Shown here: positions 47,183 to 58,213 of the stretch, piece by piece
Layout: each line of letters opens with the position of its first letter
Position numbering within the stretch: position 1 is the first letter of the stretch
NCBI GenBank assembly: GCA_032433595.1
Contig: JASWJB010000057.1
Coordinates: 62,001 to 126,000, forward strand
Reading direction: 5' to 3'
From: Conoideocrella luteorostrata
Lineage: Eukaryota > Ascomycota > Sordariomycetes > Hypocreales > Clavicipitaceae
DNA length: 64,000 nucleotides
Notes under the pieces: generated by a model
What the model was told of the DNA's origin: nothing
Seen by the model: the letters and a program-made list of their open reading frames with translations, nothing else
Database searches by the model: none
Position numbers and translations under genes: made by a program

Positions 47183-49190
47183 GTTACTCTACCAGCCGCC
47201 CCAGCATTCTTACCCCGTTCGCTTGCCGGGCCTTTTGCTATCCTCGGGTGGTCTTGCCAGCTAACAAGTCTGCTCCGTGTTATTATACGAAGTAGAGCGC
47301 CGTTCAATATTACCTCTGGCTTATCAGCTCCATTGCCCACTGAAAAATAGTATACTTACGGATATTCTATGACTGCCAGGGACGTTTCTACCCAAATGGC
47401 TTCGTGCGGGCATCTCCCCACGTGTCGCCGCTAGGCATCAAGTTATTATATGCTTGAACTCCGTTTAGGAGTAATCCGTACGCGTTGAGAAATAAGAGCA
47501 TGAAGAAGCGTACACATCCACAACCGTAACTATGCGTAGAAAAATTCGCAACGAAGAGATCTCGCCCGAACCAGGACCCACGACCAGTGAGGCGATATGG
47601 GAAATACTGGAATGCTCCGTCGTATCATGAGCGTTGGCGTCTGCCGCATGCTGAGTATTGGCCGGTGGGGCGCAGCAGGTCCCCAACTCCTTTCTGACAT
47701 TTCCGATCCGTTCGCCGTTCTATAAATGGCTGGCCGCCAAGTGGTTTTCGCGTTCCCACTCACCTTGCCACCCAAGCACCGTGCGTGCGTGCCACCCACA
47801 TCGAATCTTGTTCAGGATACGAGCGGCTTCAGCCTTTTCGGTGGCATCCGTTTGGCCATGGTGACTTCAGGCTCACGACCCGGCCTTCCCTGTGCTGCCA
47901 CAAGCTTTCTTGGCGGGTCTCATGTGGGGAGCCACACGTCAACGCTTCGTATTTATTTATTTATTTTGTCTGCACTGACTCACAGTTCTGCCGTCTGCAT
48001 AAATTGCGTCTTCGGTTATAATAGCAAGATGTTGTTAATATCGCATTAACAACAGTCATGCCGATTCATAGACAAGCAAAACCAATTGGTCTACGAGTAT
48101 TGCTCCAGAGGGCCAGAAGGAAGAGGGAAGATCTTGGCGCAGCCAGGATTAACTCTCCATCTCTACTTTTTTATAGCGCATCGAGCTCAGGTAGTTAAAT
48201 AGAGAGGTTGCTCTCGGTGGCAGAGGCGGCAGTGAAAACAAGATGCACGCTTCAACAACCATTCAGGTTAACGTTTTGAGTCTTCATGCAGAAGTAGCCT
48301 ACTCTAGGTTTTATCGGTCAATGGATATTTCCCATCTTACCATCATGTCTAGTACAGATACATAGAGATTTTAGCAAGGCTGTTCAAAAGACTGCGAAAG
48401 TAAGCTCCACCAAGGCTTCCCTTTCCGTACGGTGGTGATGTTGCCATAACGTCGTATTTTTCAGTTGGCTGCTAATCCCCTGGCCGCAGTCATGCGGTAG
48501 AGATGCCGCTGACCCATTGTGCCATCCAATCAAGCCTCCAGGAATGTTAACTCGACCGCGTTGCACTAGCACTTTGCACAGCAACCCAATACCCCCTTGT
48601 GGCTTTCGCTTCGCATTTGGTCTACTTCGCCCACCGCAGTGCCATAGGAGGTTCTGATTGCCCTGTGTTTGGGCATGTTCCGCTAGGCCCGTTCTCGTCT
48701 CTAGGTCTATTGTGTCCTGTTGATCTCGGTCAAAGATACGTCGTGGGCTTGTTTCCCGAAGATTCTTGTCTTTCACTGCCATCGAGTCTGACCAGAGCTG
48801 CCTCATTCGCTTTGGCAGTTTTCATTCTATCGTTAATTTCCTTTTCTTTCCTGATCTTGTAGGCTTTCAGCTGCGCTTGTTTCTCTCCCGGTCGTGTCCA
48901 ACATTGCAGGCTCATCAAGGGGTTCAACATCACGCGTATTTGCATCAGACTCCCTCTGCTCTCCGATACAAGACCTCTCCTGTACCGTCGCTCCTCGTCA
49001 AAGCCATTGGTCGACCCGAAACACCATCCCAAGATCAAGAATCCAAGTCGGTTTGCATACAACATTGCCACCCTGCGGTAGCTTATTTTTCATCACCAAA
49101 CCCCAAACCCGAAACTCAACACCTCCAATAGAACTGTTCCCGGCTGTGACCGTCCCTTCGTGGACATCGCTGGGTTAATTTTCGCCCAAG

Positions 49191-52100
49191 ATGGCGAACC
49201 GTATGTCTATATTCTCCATAGGCTCAGAAGGCCCAGGGAACCAGCGGGCAGGTGGTCCTCAAACAGCCCAAGTGTCGACAACTACTTTGCTGAATGCGAT
49301 TCATAACATCTACCTTACCTCACAACCCCATCAGCTGGAATCCAGCACCAGTCTTGTCGTCAACACATGGCTCACTGCTGCTCAGGCAAATCCTACGACC
49401 GATCCAACTCTTGCCTCGAAGGCCTGGGAGCACGCACGTCGACGGGCTGAAGATGGATGTGTCATTTTAGGGTATGCTTAATTGTTCCTTTTGCTTGCCA
49501 GCGCTGCTAGCCTTCAAATGCTGACCAACTATCTACAGGTCCCTCCATCAGTCCACACCATCTGTCTTGACTCCATTCCTCGCCAGCTTTCCTTTTGCCA
49601 TTCCATCTACCGTTTACAAAGCTTTGGATGCCATTCAGCCCTTCATACGATGTATTACACCTTACAATCCATCCACACCTCGACAAGCTGCCTTGGGTGT
49701 GACATTGACTTTGAACTTGGCGGGAAGTCTTACGGCTGCGTCACTAGCCTTATCCCAGGGAGGTATTGATACCATCAACGGACTGCTGAATATTCCATCC
49801 GAAGCGGGCTATCGGGCTTTCGATGTCTTTTACTACCTCCTGACGTCCGCCTCGACCCCTGCGGAGAGAGAGTTCCTGGGATTGAAGCCTCCATCCGCAT
49901 ACACTTTATTATCAAGATCCGGTACATACGACCCACCTTCTTATCTTCCTACCGCAGATGATAGTGCCTCTGCAGATGACTTTCGTCAAGCTCTCAAGGA
50001 TATCGGCATCAAAGGCTCTGCTCACAGAAATTTTATCTCCACCCTGGCGGGTTTGTTGAAGCTTGGAAATACGCTAGATTATTCTGTAGAGTCGGAGATT
50101 CTGGAAGAGACATGTGAGGACGTGAGCGGTCTGCTTGGTATTGAACCCGAGACTCTTCTGAGACATTGCAGTACTGAAGACCGATGGACGTTCATCGGGG
50201 GACTATATGAATCCCTTGTTGATTGGGTTATTCTTAAGGCAAATGCGGCCATTGCGTCGCAGATGTTTCATATCAGGAACGGCGATGAATCACCCGATGG
50301 TCGCGGTGTGAGAACTCCGACGTCAAACGAGGATTCTGAAGACACTGTCTCCATCACGGTCATGGAAGTGCCACAGATCACTCTTAGCAAAGCCCTCTCC
50401 ATGCGTTCAGTGTTCGACGACTCACAAGGCATCAATACAGAGATGATTGAGGACGGCGTCGACGTATCCCCCGCCGGGTCATCCGTTCTGCGCGAAATGC
50501 AACAAGCAGTCTCACAGGTCGGTCCTGATTTGGGCATCATGACAGGACCAGAGGGAAGGGAACGACAGCATGAACTTGAGAAACGAGAAGTCGTGCTAGA
50601 GAAAATTGCATACGCAGCTGAGGAAGGCGGCTTCCTTCGAACCCTATTATTCCCTATTGATGGCGAAGGTATCAATCTTGGTCGTGCCGGCCGGCTCGAC
50701 TTGCCTGCCGTACTCGGGTCTAATCGCCTCTGGTATCACCTTTCCTTACACCCTACAGATGATTCTCCCACGCAGCTCGCCATCTTGCCATCTGTAACCT
50801 CCGCTTGGTCAGCAGGCGCTGTATCCCGCCAGCTCCGGTCATGGAGAATCCCCGAGTGGGCAAATCGACGAAACAGAAATCTTGACTTTACGGCTGACTT
50901 TGATATTGACGAGTTCGCTCGCCGTTATGCAGGTCTGGGCTGTAAAGATGGTAAGGACGGTATTGAAACCTGGATTATTGAGCGAGGTTGGAGCAACGGT
51001 GAAGTTTTTGTTGGCAAGGATCGCGTCTGGATGCGTGAGACAGCTTGGTGGGAGGCCGAGAGTATGCTGGATCTGAAACCTGAGAACGACAGGAACACCC
51101 ATGCCATGAATGCAAACCCCTTTCAATCCGGCTTTGATACAGGTTACTCGGCCAATGGAAGCGGCTACTTCCCAAACCAAGGAATGGAACCTAGCTTCAA
51201 CGGAAGCAATGATCAACTGATGCACTCACGCAATTTCAGCCAGAGCCAGCTGACTCTCGGTCAAAATCTCAACCATGCGCCTTCTGTTGCTCCGACCGCA
51301 ATGCGAAATGTGAGCAACGGTGATTATGGTCTGGGTAATAAAGGTGATACGTACAAGGATGACGTCTTCTACAGTGCTGAGGGTGATTTCACTGGAGCTA
51401 TGGATCCTGAACTGGCAAAGAACAAGAAAATTCAAACAAAGCATGTTTCATTCGGTCGTCGCGTTTGGGTTTGGATTGTCTGGGCTCTCACTTTCTGGAT
51501 TCCTTCTCCTGTGCTGCGGTATATCGGCCGCATGAGACGGCCCGACGTCCGCATGGCTTGGAGAGAAAAGTTTGTGTTGGTGTTCATAATTTTCCTCATA
51601 AATGCCATCATCGTATTCTGGATGATCTGGTTTGGTCGCCTTCTCTGTCCAAACTTTGACAAGGCTTGGAGCAGGACCGAAGTCCTGACACACCAAGGAG
51701 CTGATGACTTTTGGGTCAGCATTCACGGCCAAGTATACGACATCTCAAAGTTCTGGAGACTGCAGCACAGTGACACGAATGTGAAGACCACTGCAGACGT
51801 CATGCAACCCCTTGCGGGCAAAGACCTAAGCGAGTATTTCATGCCACCTCTCACCAAGGCCTGCCGAGGTGTCGTCGAGGATGAAACGTTATACCTACGT
51901 CCCAACTCTACTCCGGAATTCAGCATTGCAGTACATACGACCGGTTATCAAGGACCGGTTAACAGCAAACTGCATGACATAAATTGGTATCAGAATTCTT
52001 TTGAGCCAAAGATAAAGGAGTACTATCATGGCGATCTCGTGTGGAGTGAAAGTCTTGTTAAGTCCTCTGGAGCAAATGAGCAGCACATGTGGGCCATGTA

Positions 52101-54677
52101 TGGCAATAAGATTTACGATCTCACGGACTACTTCCATACGCTGGATGTAATGGACAGCCGGGCGCCCTTCAACTTCCTTGATGAAAGCGTAAGCGATATC
52201 TGGAAGAATAACCCTGGCCAAGATATCCAACCCATTCTTGATCCACTTCTTGACCATTTAAAGGCCACCAATGAAACTGCCCATATCAGGGCATCAAATA
52301 GTTGGTGGTGTATTCAGAGAACCTCCTATAGAGGTATGACAGACTTCCGTGAGTCGGCAAGATGCACGGTAAACAACTGGATTCTGTTGGCCTTCACAAT
52401 CATCATCTGCGCCGTCATATTGATTAAGTTCGTTTCGGCTCTCCAGTTTACGTCCAAGCGTCGTCCATCACCCCAAGACAAATTTGTTATTTGCCAAGTC
52501 CCCGCCTACACAGAAGGTGAAGAGTCATTGCGGAAGGCTTTGGACTCCCTGACGGCCCTGCAATATGATAACAAGCGAAAACTAATCTGTGTCATTTGTG
52601 ATGGAGTCATCGTTGGTCAAGGCAATGATCGCCCAACACCCAAAATTGTTCTTGACATCCTGGGTGTAGACCCTAAGGTTGATCCCCCCGCCCTGCCCTT
52701 CAAGTCCGTCGGTCCCGGCAGTGACCAACTCAACTATGGCAAGGTCTACTCTGGCTTGTACGAGTATGAAGGCAATGTTGTTCCATATATCGTGGTTGTC
52801 AAGATGGGCAAGGAGTCTGAGCAAGCCAAGTCAAAACCGGGCAATCGTGGCAAACGGGACTCTCAAATTCTTCTAATGAGCTTCCTCAACAGAGTTCACC
52901 ACCGTGCCCCCATGAATCCACTGGAGCTTGAAATGTTCCACCAAATAAACAATATCATTGGCGTGGATCCAGAACTTTATGAGTACCTGCTCATGGTCGA
53001 TGCCGATACTTCTGTCAGCGAAGACTCTTTGAACCGCCTTGTATCAGCCTGCGCCAACAATGCCAAGATTGCGGGCATCTGTGGTGAAACGAGTTTGGAA
53101 AATGATGAAAAGTCATGGACGACAATGATTCAAGTTTATGAATATTTCATATCTCATCACCTTGCTAAGGCGTTCGAATCTCTGTTTGGCAGTGTTACCT
53201 GCTTGCCAGGGTGGTATGTGTCCTTTTGATCTAGCTCCACAATCTGATTTGAATATCAATGTGTACTGACTTCGCCACCGACAGTTTCTCCATGTATCGT
53301 CTGCGGACTGTTGACAAGGGTAAGCCTCTGATTATTTCAGATGCTGTAATAAAAGAATATGCCATTTGTGATGTGGATACTCTCCATCAGAAGAACTTGC
53401 TGTCTCTCGGTGAAGATCGTTATCTGACGACTTTGATGACGAAACACTTCCCATACATGGCCTATAAATTCATACCCGATGCTCAGTGCAAAACCGCCGC
53501 ACCCGAATCGTGGAGTGTTCTACTCTCTCAACGTCGTCGTTGGATCAACTCTACTATTCACAACTTAGTAGAGCTTATGCGATTGAAGGAGATGTGTGGT
53601 TTTTGTTGCTTCAGCATGCGTTTCGTCGTCTTCATCGATCTCTTCGGTACCATCATCCTGCCTGCTACTTGTGTCTATCTTGGCTACTTGATTTACTTGG
53701 TTGCTTCGCATACTGGACAATTTCCCATGATTAGTCTCGTCATGTTGGGAGCCGTATATGGCCTTCAAGCTCTGGTCTTCATTCTTAAGAGACAGTGGCA
53801 GCACATTGGTTGGATGATTATCTACATCATTGCCTTCCCCATTTATTCATTCATTCTTCCAATCTACTCATTCTGGAACCAGGATAACTTCTCTTGGGGC
53901 AACACTCGCATTGTTATCGGAGAAAAAGGAAACAAGCAGGTTGTTGCTGTCGAGGACGAAGGCTATGACCCCAGGTCCATTCCTCTACAGAGATGGGATG
54001 ACTACGCACTATCCAATAATCTTCCCGGCCGCCGTGGAGGTTATCAAGAGAAGCAGGACATCGGTTACCCTGATCAGTACGAAATGGATGACATGAAGTC
54101 AGTTTACTCGGCTGCTCCTCAGGGCTCGGTGTTAACCGGGATGGGCGGCCGCAATGCTTACATGCCGCCGCAATCCCCCGCCTTTGGCAACATAAACCGA
54201 GCGCCCACGGTCCAAGGGCAGTATCATGATGCTCCCGGATCTCTTCGCAGACAGTCCATGATGTCCATGGGCACACAAATGCAGGACATCCAGAGAGGTC
54301 CGTCTCCATACCAAGATGTGCTTGCGAATCGTGGTAGTGTCATGAATCTGCGTGGTCAAGCCAATTTCACACCTGGACCTGGCGGCATAGCCGGCAACAG
54401 AGCATCATCAACTATGGGGTATACTGGTGGTCACCGCCCTCCTTTGGGACACGATGCGATGCAGTCAACATCATTTGACTTCCAACACGGTCACGTTGGA
54501 GCGGATGACACGGCAATCGTAGAGGCTATTCAGTCTGTACTTCGTGACGTCGATCTCGATTCGGTGACTAAGAAGCAAGTTCGCGCACTCGTCGAACAGC
54601 GCCTGCAAACAGAGTTGGTTGGTGAGAGACGCACTTTCATGGACCGACAGATTGACCGAGAGCTTGAAAACATGTAA
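49191..54677 (+). CDS. Chitin synthase with degenerate myosin-like domain (CsmB type, class VI/VII)
   Basis: A plasma-membrane family-2 glycosyltransferase that polymerises GlcNAc from UDP-GlcNAc into cell-wall chitin. Exons are 49191-49471, 49539-53213 and 53285-54677 (5349 nt, 1782 aa). Residues 1 to about 700 resemble the myosin-motor-like domain of CsmB; I see no P-loop, unlike CsmA. Two membrane helices follow at about 735-800 and a cytochrome b5-like segment ([19 protein letters not shown]) at about 815-880. A further helix ([22 protein letters not shown] region) is near 1041-1062. The catalytic domain carries [19 protein letters not shown] spanning intron 2, [11 protein letters not shown] and the product-binding QRRRW near 1401. 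More helices and a Gly/Gln-rich linker precede a DEK_C domain at about 1725-1782. Class numbering differs between species, so I give no symbol. Confidence 0.95.
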
Positions 54678-55448
54678 AAAAGAAAAAAGCCCAGCGCTCT
54701 ACTCATTCGTACATGATTGATCATATAATCAGAAGAAGTTTAGGGCGAATGTTTGGTTTAGGGTAACAGATGCAGATCAGAGTTCAGGGTTTGCTCGTTT
54801 CTGTTGATGCTTTGGCGATGTCTGGCGTTCTTTTTTGTTTGGATATTTGATTAGTTATAACAAGCTGAGGGGACAGGTTCCATGTCCGCTTGACTACGTT
54901 TCGCTCATTCGTAGCTTTGTAATAATTTGTTCCAGACACTATTGGCAAGGTAGTAAAGGAGGTTTTTTGCGGGAGCTGCTGCGTAGGAGTGAAGGGTTTT
55001 AATTGGGCCCCCAATCCCGCAAACAAATATTATCAACATAATGGTGCATTATTTGAGCAAAATTTGCCGTACGTGCTAGTGATGGGACCCCTCGAAAAAT
55101 GAAATAAGGCAAACTGGCCTACGCTTCAAGGGATTGGTGAATATTCACAAATGACTAGATAATTGAGCAATTGCCACGGTTTCCTTCATATAAACCGTCC
55201 TAGATTCAACGTCGTGGTGTTTTATCTGAGTATACTGGTTTTTGTTTGTTTTGTTTTGTTTGTAATTTGTCACATTTTTAATACTTTGCAGAATCTATTC
55301 CAAGGCGATGCTAATTCCAGAGAATTCTTATGACTAGTTTCCTTGATGGATGATCTCGCGAACATATCAACTTGTGATCTATCTTCCATAGTCCACCTTC
55401 TAAGCATAGTGGTGATGCTGAGTTCGCTCTTCCCGGTTTTGGAGGGCA
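54678..55448. other. Convergent 3' intergenic region
   Basis: These 771 AT-rich bases between the convergent chitin synthase and kinase genes should hold both 3' UTRs. TTTTTGTTTGTTTTGTTTTG near 55240 is the only simple-sequence stretch. No gene is seen. Confidence 0.5.
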
Positions 55449-56925
55449 TTAGGTGATATTCCCAACACCCTTGAGACGCAAATAAACGTCCGTTCCCCAT
55501 CCATACAGACTCTGGACGGCTATGCCACCGCCAAAATACTCGGCATAAGCACGACTCAGAGGAAGGCCGTACCCCAGGCCGGCAATGGAGCTGCCTCCCG
55601 TACTTGCGGTAGCTATGGCGCTAAGGCCATCCCCCCCTGAAATTCCTGGGCCTGGGAATTCAGCATCGTCTGAGAAGGTGGTGAAGGAGTAGGACCAGAT
55701 ATTGGGAAGAACGTCGGGAGAGATACCACCGCCACGATCACGGATGCGAATAGTTACACCAGGTGCATTGTCGTCGAGAGGTTTGATAGCATCACTGCGA
55801 AATTGCCCGCGATCCTCTGTAGATTGTTTGATTAGTGGTGCTCCGCCAGGTTGTTCCTTGAGCGGAGGTTCCGGGGCGATAGTGACGACCACAGGTTCCC
55901 GGCATTTGCTTTCCACCGTTGCGCGAAAAGCATTCTTCAGTAGTTCGGTCACGATATACTCCAGATGCATAGGCACAAAGGCAAATGTCGTGGTGTCGGG
56001 CTCGCCGTCAATATAGATTAGCGGGCGGGAGCCATATCGCAGTTCACATATATCAGCTACGAAGCCTGCACAGGCATCAATGGTGAGCGACGGCTTTAAC
56101 GCAGTATCAATAGCACCAATGTAGGACGGGTGCTCGGGACATGGCGTAGGGCTGTCCTCCGGAGCGAAGTGTGGTTGGCTACTGAAATGGAGGGCGATGT
56201 GCTGCTCTCCAACGAGTCGAGTGCCGATTCTGGCACGCAAGTGCTCGTCCAGGAACCGGGTCACCTCTGCAGAAGAAATATATTTGCGACATTCGAGAAA
56301 GCCCTTGGCCAGGATCGGGATGGTGTCGGTATGGGTGGCGACGAGCTCTGCCAAGACGTTTGTAAACTCTATTTCGTCTTGGCGGGTCGAAATAGGATAA
56401 CCTTGGCTGGCTGCATGCCAGTACGGCAGGAGAATACATAATGAGTGTAGATAGTTGTTGTATATGCGGGAGATATTCGGGTTAGAAACCACTATGTAAG
56501 GCAGGTTGCGGAGTGCTTGGATGCGTCGTGCCAGTCGAATTGGGAGGAGGGAGAGAGTGAAGTTGGCGGAAGACAGCAATGACTTTTCTGACAATGGTGG
56601 TCGTCCGTGTCTGATCATAGAGCAAATGATTAGCAACTTGGACTGGCGACCTTGTATCGTCCGATTTTGCGGGGGGCCTTGACAAAACGCGGCGACGATG
56701 GTAGAGGAGTTTGAATCCCCTAGCATACCTTACTAGGTCAGCTAGGCTGAGGGGATGTTGGTGCTGTCGAGCAAGAACAGCAATTTCAGCATCAGACACT
56801 TGATTCGTTGCGCTATGCAATGTTCTCGAAGCGTACAGTGCGCGACATTGTGAGAGCGATCTCGAGGAGAAACGAGGCTGACGGAAGCGACGCAGCCTCA
56901 GTAGAAACGATCTTGAGGCCTGCAT
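55449..56925 (-). CDS. Mitochondrial 2-oxoacid dehydrogenase kinase (PDK/BCKDK family)
   Basis: Phosphorylates and inactivates the E1 subunit of pyruvate or branched-chain 2-oxoacid dehydrogenase in the matrix. Exons on the minus strand are 56925-56729 and 56610-55449 (1359 nt, 452 aa). The N-terminus MQASRSFLLRLRRFRQPRFS is Arg/Ser-rich without acids, as in a presequence. The regulatory helical domain is recovered across the intron: HPLSLADLV then RHGRPPLSEKSLLSSANFTL, LPIRLARRIQALRNLPYIV and SNPNISRIYNNYL. The GHKL ATPase motifs follow: N box ELLKNAFRATVE, G1 RDRGGGISPD, YSFTTF, and G2 GLGYGLPLSRAYAEYFGG, ending near the usual C-terminus. The sequence does not tell me which complex it targets. 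The 118-nt intron sits in the helical domain. Confidence 0.93.
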
Positions 56926-57716
56926 GGCAGCATGGCTACGTCGATTGCACGGCGGTCGCGGTCCGATGTAATCAAATATTCGAACTTGGATACCGCGATC
57001 GCAGGTGACGAGAAGATTATGGTGTTGGTATATCCCATACAACGATCCGTTTGTGCAATTTCGCAATTGGGCCCGGCGGTTGGAATACAATGACGGCCAT
57101 CGGTGAGGGTGGATGTTGCTGGCGATTGAGGACTGACTGCTTCTCAATGGAGAGGCTTGGGCCGTGCTTGTTTCAGCACTTGTCCGCCGGCAGGCAGACA
57201 GATACAGTGGGGGTCCAATAGTTTCCAACCCAGCTGGCGTGCCGCAACGCGACTCTGGGGGTTGGAAATTTATGGGCACAGACTGTAGGTACGAAGCCCC
57301 TAAGGTCCGACTGGAAGCTAACGAATAGGAGACAGACTGCGGAGTCACCAGTCAACTAGCTATTGGGTATTAGGCAAACATCTTGCGGAGTAGTTGTTCG
57401 CGCGACGGATTGCCCAGATGGAGCCACCGTTGCGTCATGCGTAGAAAACGCGACGCCCAGGAGCAGGAGGGGAAGAGGGGCAGTGGCACACAGCAACCAA
57501 ACGAGAGGGACATCTCCCGAGACCATATCATGTCGTGTTGTGCTACAAAATAGAAATGGCATGTATACATTGCATCCAGCTCTCTTACTTGAAGCGGGCA
57601 TCTCCGCGAAAATATTTGATATTATTCAGCTTTCATGCTACCACAGCAGAGATAGTCATGACTCTTTGTAAATAACTACACCTTGCATAAACAGGTCGCC
57701 TCGCTCTGATTCGGGC
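56926..57716. other. Intergenic between two minus-strand genes
   Basis: These 791 bases hold the kinase promoter and the 3' UTR of the I9 inhibitor gene. Open frames here, including the long reading that continues upstream of the kinase ATG, show no family similarity. Confidence 0.5.
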
Positions 57717-58213
57717 TCAGCAGGTAGTCGCTTGACCGTCTTCCTCAATGGCTTTGACATGCTCGTTCGCCTGGAGGGTTTGAACAGCATCCTTGTCGAA
57801 TTGAACGCTGTTGAAGAAAATAATCTATTAGCTATCTTCCTATTCTCAAAAAAAAAAAAAAAAGGTCTTGCCGCAGCCAAAACGGAGGAGAGCACTTACG
57901 CAAAACCTTTGATCAAGCTGTACTCATGAGTGATCTTGCCGCCCTGCTCAACGGCGTGTTGCTTCGCACTGAGTTCGATGAAGTCAGTCGCGTGGCGGTT
58001 CACCCGTTTACGATTCCAGTAAAGCATCAACCTCGGGGAACGGTTGGTGCTTATTTATCTGTTGTGCGGGATATACTCACGCCTTGACCGCGTCATCGGA
58101 TGCATCATCCTTGAGGGTAACCTGTCATGACGGATACATCTGATAAATAACGCAGCTGAACACAGCGGCTCCTGCCCGTGGGTTTATAATTAACGTACAA
58201 TATAGCTAGGCAT
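57717..58213 (-). CDS. Protease B inhibitor-like peptidase inhibitor I9 (Pbi2 type)
   Basis: A small cytosolic inhibitor of subtilisin-type vacuolar protease B; in yeast Pbi2 also supports vacuole fusion. Four exons on the minus strand: 58213-58199, 58121-58081, 57968-57900 and 57807-57717 (216 nt, 71 aa). The pieces read MPSYI, VTLKDDASDDAVKA, AKQHAVEQGGKITHEY, SLIKGFA, VQFDKDAVQTLQANEHVKAI and EEDGQATTC, which is the complete I9 fold in order and at the family's usual length. Each junction has GT-AG and preserves phase. No exon is longer than 91 nt, so it is invisible to simple frame scanning. Intron 3 contains an A16 run (57848-57863). Exon 1 is open in frame upstream to 58585, allowing a longer N-terminus (see findings). 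Confidence 0.9.
57848..57863 (+). repeat. Homopolymer A16 within intron 3 of the I9 gene
   Basis: An uninterrupted A run on the plus strand, hence T16 in the pre-mRNA, about 40 bases before the intron acceptor, where a polypyrimidine tract would act. Confidence 0.85.

Larger units (their letters stand above)
46480..49190. other. Divergent intergenic region, 2.7 kb, upstream of the HET and chitin synthase genes
   Basis: No gene is convincing. It holds a perfect palindrome at 46696, a T18 run at 46902-46919, a tandem ACTCCGT pair at 47168-47182, and an ATTTATTTATTTATTTTG stretch near 47950. From about 48600 it is pyrimidine-rich and is probably the long leader of the chitin synthase mRNA. A 140-codon antisense frame in that leader has no family similarity. 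Confidence 0.5.

Noticed and set aside
48384..48806. 140-codon minus-strand frame upstream of the chitin synthase
   Set aside because: No family similarity, and it is antisense to a probable long mRNA leader.
56926..57348. Upstream open extension of the oxoacid dehydrogenase kinase
   Set aside because: The added residues have no family similarity and the ATG at 56925 starts a good presequence.
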